Assembly (NCBI GenBank): GCA_951799445.1
Contig: OX637292.1
Span: forward strand, 1,925,296-1,989,295
DNA from: Pseudisothecium myosuroides
Lineage: Eukaryota; Streptophyta; Bryopsida; Hypnales; Lembophyllaceae
Length of the DNA stretch: 64,000 nucleotides
Direction: 5' to 3'
Below are positions 21,452-32,709 of this stretch, one piece after another. Positions within the stretch are counted from its first letter, which is position 1. Every line of letters begins with the position of its first letter. A program made the position numbers and the translations under genes. The notes below the pieces were generated by a model, which did no database searches, was not told the DNA's origin, and saw nothing but the letters and a program-made list of their open reading frames with translations.

Positions 21452-22426
21452 CCCCTAAAGAACATTTCTTCTCCAGGCTTGGTCATACTTCATTACATTT
21501 TAATACGAATCTGTTAAGGTCCCAAGGCCTTTTTTCCATCAAAAACACTCAAAATTGCCATTTCTATAGCAAAGAGCAAAAAAAAATTAATGCTTTTTTT
21601 TGCATATCCAACAATTAAGATCTTAAACTAGATTAGTGTAAAAATGTGTGGAAGAAATTTCAAAAACTTTGACCATGTAGATTGCAAGATAATTGCATTT
21701 AAAGTGAAAATATAAAGTTTTTTTGCACCTTGCTCAACTAAATTTTTTAGCTTTGAACTTTCATAACTTAAAAATTTTGCTCTATTAATTTTGAATTTCT
21801 AAATTCATATGATGAAAAATTGAGTTGAGAGTCTAGGAAAAAATTTAAACCTTAATTTTCATTCATTAAAAAATTGTTAAGTAAAAGTAGGTCCAAGATT
21901 GAAGGAAAATCTATTGTAATTTGTTAATAGCTCTAAGATGGAATTGAAATACGCTAATCCCAATAGTGAGATTGTTCTAGAAAGAAATCTCAACGTTGTA
22001 AAACATTTTTTGTTGAAAAATTGTGAAAATTGAGTTTAGAAATGAATCCTATAAGTTATTTTTTCAAAAAGATGCTCTAATTGCCCAAAAAACAAGATTA
22101 TTCATAACTTTCACATAACAAATCCAAATGGGATAAATCAAAGCTTCTCATGTAGATAAAAATATAATTTATATGAAACAAAATTTTAAAAATTTTATTT
22201 TAAGTTTTTTTGAGGATTTTTTTCTGCCCACCAAACTAAATAAAGGACTTTTTGTGCCATAACTTTTACTTTCAAGCTCCAATTGAAATAAAAATTATAT
22301 TTTTGGAAAGCTAATGTGTTTTTCTATCTTCAAAAAAAAATTCAAAAATTCATAACAAACATTGAGATCATAGAAGACTATCCACAATCCATTTTGTCCC
22401 CCGAGGAGACAAAGGGACTTTAGAGG
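21452..22426. mobile_element. piggyBac-like TTAA MITE family, long copy (975 bp)
   Basis: The left end is CTAA|CCCCTAAAG and the right end is CTTTAGAGG|TTAA (22,427-22,430). The terminal repeat matches those of the copies at 31,648 and 63,446. The interior aligns in reverse with 63,446-64,000, for example AGCTAATGTG beside AAAAATTATATTTTTGG. There is no coding frame. TTAA target duplication with CCC-starting termini is the piggyBac hallmark. Confidence 0.7.
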
Positions 22427-22430
22427 TTAA

Positions 22431-23375
22431 AATGCACATTTCCAAAATTTGAAATTTTACACGTGTAGTATAATATGTCTAAAATTTAATATCATTTTTA
22501 ATAATTAAAAAAAAATTATATAATTATAAAAGAAATTTCTTTGTAAAAATCATAATAATTACAAAAGTGCTTGAAATAGTAATAAATTTTCAAGAATAAT
22601 GGAAATAATAGTGACAAACATCATGGTGTCATTGATTTATTCCCTGAGCTCATACCAAGAGAAATTCAATAGAAAAGTGGTGCATTTTGAGTTTTCAAGG
22701 TGCTTGCTTGAAAGTGTCACAAAAATTATAATTTTAACAATATTGAAAAAAAAAGGGAATAAGAAGTAGATTATTGGAGCTACATTCTCTTAGTTAAGCT
22801 TAAAAACATTTCTAATCAATAACTATGTGAAAATTCAAGTTTTGACTTTCCAAATGCGCATGGGGCTTGCAATGTCCTTTCAGGGCTAATATGACCTATA
22901 CAAACTCATCAATTAGAAATATGTATTTTTTATATTATTTTAGGTAATAGAAGTTTTAAAAGTACTACTAATCTAAAATGTTTTGGTTGGGCTATTTAGA
23001 ATTTATATTAATGCACAAATTGTAATACTGATTACAAATTTTTATATGGTGGTTTCATTCGATTGCACTCTCAAGGAATTCTAACTTGTAAGCATGAGCA
23101 AAGAAATTGATAGTGGACATATTTAAAAAGTCCATAGAAATTATAGATTTATAGAATTTAAAGCAACTTTGAAATTATAGCTTGAGTATGTTATCCTTTG
23201 AACCACCTTGTACCATCAATTACGGAGTATTTGATTTGGTAGACATCACCTCATTGGTATATCTTACATCCTAATATTATTTCAACCTAGACTTTAAGTA
23301 GATTGGTACAACACACAATTGTAGATACCATATAATTAATTGTACAGATAACTATTGTTGATTGGAAGCGAGGGT
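22431..23375. other. AT-rich intergenic DNA
   Basis: No coding, RNA or clear repeat feature was recognised. Confidence 0.5.
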
Positions 23376-23616
23376 TGCTATTATGTGAGCATAGGAGTGT
23401 GAGGTGATGATCCTAGAATACTACACACCTATGTTATAGGTGTATATACTATAGAAACAGTCTATGATTATATGATATATATGTTACAAATACCCATATT
23501 ATACATATTTATGATACATACACCTTCTAGCTATAGTATGTGGTATTTATATTATAAGTACCTATATTGTAGGCTCAATGCTCACAAGCTCGCATTCTTG
23601 GGCTCACATACTAGCA
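23376..23616. mobile_element. MITE family 2, copy B (241 bp)
   Basis: The ends TGCTATTATGTGAGC and (reverse complement) TGCTAGTATGTGAGC form imperfect terminal inverted repeats. The interior is rich in TATATTATAGGTACCTAT-like palindromes and matches the copy at 39,278-39,514. The flanks share TTGATTGGAAGC at 23,358 and about 23,618. Its superfamily is uncertain (hAT-like or unassigned). Confidence 0.65.
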
Positions 23617-26600
23617 CCATTGATTGGAAGCATTGAAAGCAATTTAAGAAAGTTTGAAGCTATCTGCAATCTCTAGAATCTAAAATATATAAAACTTGAA
23701 AATCCATGAAAATGTGTATACATGGAGCTTCAAAAAACCTAAGGACTAGATTGATTATAGAACTCAAATTTTACAAAGAAATTAGATTATGAAAATGAAA
23801 ATCTACATAATTATTGGATTAGGCCCAATAATTTTCAAATTAAAAAAATTCTATTAAAAATGTCTTCTGAACCCCCAAAATTGTATCTATAGAAAATGGA
23901 CAAATGTCTTTTGTGTCAATTCCATTTTTAAAATACAATCTTTAAATATTGAATGTAAGATCTTTCACAAATTCTTGTAATGGGCAATTTGGATTTCTCT
24001 TCATTATTCTCAACATAAATTTATTTGTCTTGAACAACATTGACTCATACTCGCATCAATACATTATGAAACAACAAAAATCCTAATGTAGTAGAATAAG
24101 ATGCTAAAGCATGCATCCACTCCAGGCTTTCATACTCTCCTAAAACGTAACTCAAGAAGTCCATCTCTTTATCCTATCAAACTATTTTTCACTATAAGAT
24201 AGCTTAGAATGCAATCTATCATGACATTCTTTTAATTACAAATTTTCATTGTTTTGTCAAACATATGGTTAGCACTTTAGTATAAAATTTAGTATAAAAT
24301 AGGTTTGCATGCAATTTTGAAAGTTGAGACACCTAAAAACTTAAATTTGAATTATTTGAGTTCTTGAACTTGTATATTTCTTTTGCAAATCATTTGGCAA
24401 TTTTGTACACTTATATCACTTTGACAACCAACCACTAGATCAGTATGCATAGAAAGTTGCTAGCTTAAACACCATCTTCAACAAGACGGGTCAAGACCTA
24501 TTTTTTATAATCATAAAATTTGTCCAAAGTGATTGAAATCTCTTTTCAAAATAGTGATGGAAATTAATATTTGATATGGATCTAGACAATAGTTGAAGAT
24601 TCAAATCCTCATCTAAGTTGACATCCTGAGGGTACGTTTCCACCTGGCGTTTGCAAAGTTTGTGTATTAAAAGATGTGACTTCCGTATAAGTAGAAAATA
24701 ATATTTTTTTACGAGAGTTCAAGTTTAGAACTGCGCATGCTGTACTTGTTTTTGAGCTTCTGAGTTGTGTACTGTTTACACATGGCTTGTTTTTCCACCA
24801 ACTCTTTGTTGTGGGAGGTGGGAGGCTATGGCTATGGAAGTGAGTCTTGTAAGAAGCTTCTAAGCGTAATGATGTACAGTTGGTTGTAAGTTTTTCCCTC
24901 ACCAATCGGTTTTTGTTTCTTAAAAATTATTAGAGCTATAGACATGGGTTTTGAACGAAACTCTTAGGCAATGGTACTGCCTTGTTGGTTGTGGGTTTTT
25001 TCCCTTTTCAAGTTTTATTACTTAGAAATTGAGCTTTAGAAGCAAGTTTTGAAGGAAGCTCTCGGGCTTTGCTATTGGTTTTTTGTGTGTGTGGCGTTGT
25101 TGATCGCTTCAGTGATTTCTATAAGCGTTTTTTTTTTCCTCTGGGAAGTTCTATCAATGTTCCATCAGGTTCTGCAGCTACTTGCTTGAATATGAATTCA
25201 GCAAGTTCTGCAGGACTTGAAGAGCTTTAATTGTGCAACTTTCAGTTTGTAAAGTTTGAGCTGCAAGCCTCGAGGAGCGTAAATTGTGCTTGTGCAAGTC
25301 TCAGTTGGCAAATTTTGAAAGGCGTAGATTGTATAGAAGCAAAGCAACACATCAAATATTGTAGCAATTGTAGTTTTAATTTATGAGTGCAAAGAAGCAA
25401 CAATACATAACACCGCATAGATTCATCAAAATCTACAAATTCTAAAGATTTGAATACTACAAAAATAGTGGCAAGTTTTTTGTGATTACTACAAGAATTA
25501 TATAATAATACCGCTCTTACACCTAGACACATCAGATTCCAGCTAGGTTCAGCATTTGCTAAACAACGTAGATGGAAATAGTGGAAGAATTATAATGTAG
25601 GACCAGTCGCTAAGAGCGCCTCCAATGCTAGGTGGAAACAAATTCCAATCTTCAAGACCGGCTTTAGTCCTTCATTTAATCCCTTAGAGGGTCGAAGTTC
25701 AATTTTTAGACGATACACAAAATGCACGCATTGTGTCTTGCACTGATGACGTTTTTTTGTTTGTCACTTTTTCAGCAAACAAGTGGAAGAATTTTCTACT
25801 ATAAATAGGAAAGCCCTCCCCCAAAGATGACGTCCATAATTTTTGAAAAATGGCAAGGCATGGAAATGCCAAGTACTATTGAAATTTTTGCTTGCCCAAT
25901 GAGGAGACCAGTGAACTTCCAGGGAAAAGGGAAATTTTTTTTGGTCTTGGGCAAAGAATATTTTGGCCGCTTCTTTGAGCACAATGACGTCACATTAGCT
26001 AGGAACTTTCTGGATGGCTAGTAAGAATATTATAGAACTACACAATTACGGCAATGTTGTTGGGCGTGATGACGAAGAGTAGACGGCAAGGCAAAGCATA
26101 ATCACACTTGTCACCTACTAGTGTTTTTTTTGGCTTCAACATTGAATACTAGATCTTTCCAAACCACTGTCTAATGTTGAGTAACATGTGGAGACCTTGT
26201 GTGACATAAAAATTCATTTGCCTATGTATTGTGTCAACCTCAAGAGGCCGTCACTTCTAGCAATAATTTCTATAATGCGGCACCGCAGCTCAAGCCAACA
26301 AATGCATTGATGAACCATGAATCCATTTACTTGCATAGCACTCATCATTCAATAAGAGGAATTCGGAACTACTAGTGTAAGCTATTTCATTCAGTTGTGT
26401 ATTTGTATTCACAAAGGTGTCTCAGTTCTTTATCGCGCACTGATTTTTGCACTCTCCACTTACTTAGAGCAATTGACCCAGAACTCTCGTGACTGCTGCT
26501 ATTGCCCATTGTTAAGAGCATTGTGTCTTGCACATACAACCGCATTTTTTTCCGTCTGTGAAGTGAAGTAGTAGTGGGATAGGTGACCACCCACACCCAC

Positions 26601-28080
26601 AAATGAATTGAATCAATCGATCGTTCTGCTACATGCTTTCCATGTCTTCCGTTTTTTCTAGCTGCGTTCTGTCGCTCTATTGCCAACAATGTTCACAAGG
26701 CTGAGTTGTGATGAAGGTAACATGTGCACAATCATTGGCATGCTTCCTTTACGATGACATTCTTTTGCTCACGTTCTTACAAGTATTGATATTCTTTTGC
26801 TTACATTCTTGCAAGTATTGAATGTGCACATTCAAAACTATAGTAGTATTATATGTGCAAAACTGCCATGAACTTCAAAGAGCATGACGTCAACATCAGT
26901 CAATTTTTAGGATGGGGCAGCAATGGTTAGAACGGCAAGTTAGAAATTATGCCCATCGTTGACATCGGTCAGGTAGTGGAAAGGTCCTTCATCTTGGACG
27001 ATGACGACTTGCTTCCAATTGCAAGCTTCACTGCTGACAATTGGTGCAATGTTCTCGTGCTTTGCCACCTTCTTTGGATTGTAGACATCTTGCACTTGGA
27101 AGTCCATATTTTTTGAGAATTTTGTAGCCCCGCCTTGTCACTTGAAATTGGACTGCCATGAAGAGCACACGCGTCGTCAGTGGCAGTCAATGCACAATAA
27201 TTTGCAGTCAAACACTATGATCTCCCTATCCGCTAACTATTTTCCAATAATCTTTCTTCCGTTCAATTGCAGTGACGACAAAACCAAAGATCATACGGTT
27301 ACTTTGTCCCCCGTTTCCTTTCTACTGTATGTAGCGTTGCTGAAACTTTTTCATGCTCTCCTCCTCTATCCTGTCTCCCGCAAGAGTATAGACGCTAAAG
27401 GGTTAATCTGCAATACTTCTTAATTTAAGGGTCAAAATTAAAAGGCTCTAGTTTTATTTGTTCCAAAAAAGACATTGTGCAGGTGGAATTAGGGTTTGCA
27501 ACTCTCTTTTAGTTGACTTGTTGTCTTGGACTCAATATCTGGTGAAAAATTTGGCCTAACTTGTAATTCACATCATTAAAACAAATGGTGTCTCAACTCC
27601 AACTTTAAAGCCCACTTAGTAATCACATAATAACTTCAATTTTAAAAAACTTGTCGTGATCAATAATTTTGGCACTTTTGAGACATGCAGCCTAAAATTT
27701 AAAATGTATATAGAAACTTGATCTTTATTGAATCCCAAATGTTAAAAAATGTTTACAAAAATTACACGTTCTCATACCAATCCCATAACCACACATTCAT
27801 TGTGACCTTTTTTTCTTATAAGGGATTCAATATGGTTGGACCGGGTTTTATTTTGGCTTTCTAATTTGGCTAAAAATGATAAAAAAAAAAGTGTGAAGTT
27901 TTCATCATAAAACTTTGAATTAAAAAAAAACTTGGATGCAATCGCCAGATTCAATGGATGGAAACAAAATTATAGACATGTGATATGTGCTAATGTGATA
28001 TTTTCTATCCAATATGTAGATGAATGTTGAAATTTGGAGCAATATTTATATTGCCTGTTGCAAGGTGAATTTTTGGTTTT
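23617..28080. other. Long AT-rich intergenic region
   Basis: I see no supported gene. The 24.6-27.4 kb part is less AT-rich and has short frames on both strands, but none shows a recognisable domain or splice pattern. It may be decayed transposon DNA. Confidence 0.45.
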
Positions 28081-28286
28081 TGTAAGTTATCTAAATCTTG
28101 GAACGAAAACCGTGATCTGGGATCCGGATTCAAGCAGGAGGTAACCAATAACCGGAAATTAACTAACGGTACGGAATAGGTGACAATCCGGATTTGATCT
28201 GAATCTAAACCGGATTAGAGTTGGAGCGGATCTGAGTTGGAACGGATTGGGTCAGGAACGGATTTGGTCATGATGACAGATCAGAC

Positions 28287-28298
28287 TATATATGGGCT
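28287..28298 (+). promoter_or_regulatory. Putative TATA box of the GC-rich island
   Basis: ACTATATATGGG lies about 280 bases before the ATG at 28,571, in the correct orientation to drive the orphan ORF. Confidence 0.4.
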
Positions 28299-28564
28299 GA
28301 CCAATCCAGTGGCCACTCTTTTTCAATCTTCGTTTGCGGAAATCTCGCTCCAGCGCGTACTTAGCCTTCCTCCCAGGCGCTTTGCTTTCTTGTTTTGGGT
28401 TTGTGAGTGTGTGCGTGTTAGTGTGTTAGAGCGCGCAGCGCTTTAGCGTGTGTTGCAGGTTTAGAGGTATTCCGGTTGAGATCGGAAGAGCGAAGGTGAG
28501 AAACGGGACGTGCGGCTAGGAGAGGGAAAGGTAGCCTCACTTAGAATCCGGTTTAGCACAGTTC

Positions 28565-30334
28565 GTGTCCATGCCTCAGCTCCGCAAGAGTAGAGCAGGG
28601 CCGTCCAGTTCCTCCGCAGCAGAAGTCAAACTCCGGAAGGTGTGTCCGGTTATTCCAGCAGACGAGAAGGAGAAGGACCACCTGATAGAGGATCTTGCCA
28701 AGATGGGCTGCGGAGGGCTGATCGATAAACCCTGGGGGTTTAGGGAGGAGTAGATGATTCGAGAGTTGCTGGGAAGGCTCTCCAATCAGTTTGACAAAAC
28801 CATCCGCGGAAGTCCGGGCAGTTGGACGGAGGAGATGTGGAAGGCTGTGTACGAATTCCGGTCCGGAGGACGAGGGATGGCCTCCTCGAAGGAGGGTTAC
28901 ACTCGGGGGAAGTTCCGGTGCAACGTGGACTCCAAGGATGGGCATGCGGTCACGGATTGTCTAGACGACCGGCATCGGAACCTTCTCCAGTTCCTGGTTT
29001 CGATCATCCACCCGGAGAAACCGACAAGGGTGACCATCGCCATCGGGAACTTGATTTTCGGAGCCCTGAGCGGGGAACGGAAAGTGGACTGGGCCAGGAT
29101 CTTTTCTGATCTGGTCAACCGTCTAATTCCGAAGATCGGAGGAAGTAGACCGACTCCGTTGAGTCCCTACCTCGTCCATCTGTACAAGCACAATCAACTC
29201 CTCACGGATACGGAGGAGAAGGAGTGGAAGATGCAGGAGTCGCTCCTGAAGTATGGGGAATCGGAATCGGAGGAAGAAGAACAGGAGGAAGTATCCGGTT
29301 CCGAGGAGGAAGAAGAGGAGGAGCAACACCGGCCGCAGCACAAGCGGCAGAAGACGACGCCTCCTCACCGGAGAGGAACCCCAACCCCTCCGGGTGAGAC
29401 CTCCAACCCAGGGAAGAAACCGGTTTGTGGAGAACCGGGTCCTTCCGGATCGGATCCGACGGATCCGTTCAACCAGCTGATTAACATCCTGAACGATGTG
29501 CGAGCAGACTGGACAGTGAAGAAGCTGATTCTGAATCAGATCAGCGAGCTGGTGGGAGCACCAGCAGACAGCAACCTGGCAGGAGTGGTTGCAGATTTCA
29601 TCTCCAACCCGGATGAGATCCGGAAGCAAGAAGCGGAGATCCGACGACTCCAAGAGGAGAACGAGTCGTTGAAGACGGAAATGTTGCTCCTCAAGGAGGA
29701 CATGGCTACCACCCGGGAGATGGCAGAGGCTACCCGAAAAGTAGCGGAGGACGTGAAGGCCACATTCGGAGCAACCGGAGAGGCCGTCACCAAGTCAAAG
29801 TTGTTTGACGAGGGAGTCCTCAAGGAGCAGAAAATATCCGGGACCAGGTTGGTCCGGATTTTGACAGACTATTCCGAGAAGGTGGAGTTAGTCATGATGG
29901 AAGCGCGAGAGGCTGCAAACCGAATGGAGGAGAGCAGCAGGAAGCTGAACGAAGTGACGCTGTCATGATCGTTCCATCTGTCCAACCTTTCGATGCCCGG
30001 GTCTTTTCCGAACGTGGGCATTCCGACAGAAGGAAAGGATCGGACTCCCCAGTCAAAGAAGAGTGGGAGGAAGCTCGCGCACACCATCAACTTGGATTCG
30101 TCACCGGATCTCCCAGAACGTGAAACAGGGGAGCGGAACCGGAACTTGACGGACGTCTTTGAGCAGCTTGGAACGGACCCGCCTAGAAGTCCCACACTGA
30201 ACCCGGGGAAAGATCAAAGTATGGATCTAACCCCAGATCAGGGTGCGGATCAAGATCAGAGCGTGGACCAAGGCGAAGACGAAGTCATGGACGAAGGAAC
30301 GGATCAAGGAGTAGATCCGGTTATGATAGGATAG
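28565..30334 (+). pseudogene. Orphan plant transposon-type protein, two in-frame stops
   Basis: A single frame of 590 codons from 28,565 (ATG at 28,571) to TAG 30,334 is broken only by TAG at 28,751-28,753 and TGA at 29,966-29,968; each is one C-to-T change from a Gln or Arg codon. The N-terminal third has IIHPEKPTRVTIAIGNLIFG, VDWARIFSDLVNRLIPKIGG and TPLSPYLVHLYKHNQLL, which resembles the putative plant transposon protein family found in gag-like positions. Then come an acidic Glu run (residues about 225-255), a basic Pro-rich linker, a coiled coil (about 340-400) and a Gln/Asp-rich tail of DQG repeats. Function is unknown. Confidence 0.55.
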
Positions 30335-31647
30335 TTAGGATTTTAGTTGTAAATATTTGTTAGTTAGGACCGGACCGGATTTGATCCGGATGTGTCTGGT
30401 CTGGATCGGATGTTTTCCGGTCTAGCCGGCTCGGCGGGGACCGAAAGTTCCGCGCGGACTTTCCGAGGCCCTTTATGTTGACTTTTTGAGTTTTAAAATG
30501 TATATAGTCAGTCTCTACGAAGGAGACTGGGAGTCTTTTCCCTTGAATTTTTGTGTGTTTTCTATTGATTCCTTGTTGTACGTCTCTCCCGCGCGTGGCA
30601 GAGTTGTTTTGGTGAGGAGTTAGGAAAATGTATGCAGATTCTAGAGAGATTTCTCCCCTTAGTGTGTTTGTTTTGCTCTTATGTGTATGTGAGTGGGTAT
30701 TCTAAGTGTTGGGAGCGGATTTCAGTTCCTCAGCGCTTCTACAGTTCACGATTCCGGGCGAGAAAGCCGTTGTTAGGCTAGGCGGATAGGGAAGGAGTCC
30801 TTAGTCGCGCTAGAGCTCCTGGATAGGAAATCCGGTTGAGTGCCCGATCTCCCGTGAGGTCTCGCTGCCCTAGTTGGTAAACGGAAGGACTTTAGTTGAT
30901 GTTGGAACGGACGAGTTCGCTTGTAACCACCTGACTTTGCACGGAGGGGAACTTGGCATCAAGGTCGTTGTAGTATGAGAGGATCGTACGGGGGGTCTTT
31001 GTGTGACCTGCAAACCGGATCGTTGTCCGGGTGGCTGTGAGAGATCAAACCGGATCCGCGCTAGTGTAGGAAGTAGTGGATTAGAGAAGTGGGTCTTCAG
31101 CCACTATAAGTCACGGAAGGAGTGGCGGGCCTGCCACTCTCAAAAGCAAGCGGCGAACCCTCTGATGGTGAAACAGAGGCAAAACTAAACCGGAGTGGCG
31201 TGAGAGTACGTGTGAGAGGACCGGATCGGATTGGTCCAGAGGAGTTCCAGGATCAAAAGTGTTAGGATCCTGGGTTGTGGTAGTTTGACAGGACCGAATA
31301 GCTTGACAGACCGGAAGAAATAGAGAGAGGACTGGTCGTTGTTTTCGGTGTGTTGTTGTTTCCGGTTTTAGATCTAGGACCGGAAAGTAGAAATTGGAGA
31401 CTGACAGGAGCTTAAGTTGGGAATAGAGCTAGACACTTCACAGAATCTCGTGGGTTCGATCTTTAGAGTCATTTTGTTATGCTTTAAAGTGGTTTTTGGG
31501 AGTATAACAGGGAATTCACTTACTCTGTGCTGCGACATTGCCACTTTGGCACTTCATAAAAAATGAAAAAAAAACTTGAGTTGGACCATTGGACTATATT
31601 TGTTTCTCAATCTTTAGAGCCATAATTGCCCTATTTAGCAATATTAA

Positions 31648-32009
31648 CCCCTAAAGGCCCATTGTCCCTTTTTTCCCCTAGACTCTCAACTCAATTCTCT
31701 ACTATAAAGATTTAAAGCTCAAAACTTTGTAGTGCAAAAATTTTAAGTTGAAAAAAATGTTCAAAGTCAAAAAATCCCGTCCCGCAATGTGGTGAAAAAC
31801 TTGTTTTTTCCACTTTAAACGCAAATATCTTGCAATCTGTGCAGTCAAAAATTCTGAAACTTTTTCCATACATTTTCATACTAGTTAGGTGTAAGATCCT
31901 ACGGTTAGATGTGCAAAAAAAACATTTTTCAATTTTTTTTACTCTTTGCTATAGAAATGGCAATTTTTAGTGTTTTTTGGCAGAAAAAAAGGCCTTGGGC
32001 CTTTAGGGG
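31648..32009. mobile_element. piggyBac-like TTAA MITE, internally deleted copy (362 bp)
   Basis: TTAA (31,644-31,647) and TTAA (32,010-32,013) flank the element. The termini are CCCCTAAAGGCCCA at the left and its exact reverse complement at the right, a 14-bp perfect inverted repeat. The interior matches 21,452-21,840 in reverse (GAGAGTCTAGG, GCCATTTCTATAGC), so it is a deletion derivative of the 975-bp form. Confidence 0.85.
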
Positions 32010-32013
32010 TTAA

Positions 32014-32709
32014 TGAGTTATAAAACTCTCAAACAAAATTACAAGATGAAATAACAACTTTTTCCAACAATCACCTTATGCTTGTTAGGATGATACTCCT
32101 CAATGTCAATTTACAGCATCTATACAACATTTGATGTCCTACATAGGTATGCATGCATGCATCAACCTTGGTTGCCAAAAAAAATTATGTTGGGAGCAAG
32201 GTCAACCCATCTCCTATCCATCCCAACTTGTAGCGCTTCATGTGGAATGTAATCTCATATCTCCATCACAATACTTCCTGCTACACATGCAAGTCACTTC
32301 TACTCAACAACTTTGATAACTAACAAAAATAACAATATATCACCTAGTGGTATAAACTTTGTCAATTTTGTTAAATTTGGTACAATTCCATTAGAAAGGC
32401 AATGAGGTAGACTCTTAAAAATGATAGGAAATGAAATGATTTAGGAAGCGTGAAAGGAAATGGAAATGGAAATCCTAACTTAGTGGTGGACAATATTTGT
32501 AGACAAAATACAAATTGCACATTAATTTTTATAAGTATTAGCAAGACAAAGTAAGGTAAATATCAAAATAGTGCATAGAATACTACCGCTTTTACAAAAA
32601 AAAATTGACATTGATGAAAAGAAGAGTGAATGTTGGCATTTATACTTGGAGATGGAGTAGCTCAAACAGGGCAACTCTTTCTTAATTTTCCTTTCTTTAA
32701 ACGAGTTTG
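32014..32709. other. AT-rich sequence 3' of the LRRIQ1-like gene
   Basis: Downstream region of the - strand gene ending at 32,710. No other feature is supported. Confidence 0.5.

Larger units (their letters stand above)
28080..31450 (+). mobile_element. GC-richer island with orphan ORF, probably a non-autonomous retroelement or transposon relic
   Basis: A 3.4-kb block rich in CCGGA and GGATCCGG words starts and ends sharply within AT-rich DNA. It holds a TATA-like ACTATATATGGG near 28,287, a long leader, one broken ORF and a 1.1-kb GC-rich trailer. No RT or integrase and no clear LTR pair were seen. Base composition unlike its neighbours suggests insertion. Confidence 0.45.

Noticed and set aside
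24609..27423. Several 60-100 codon frames
   Set aside because: No domain, no coherent splice chain and no codon pattern; probably chance or decayed repeat DNA.
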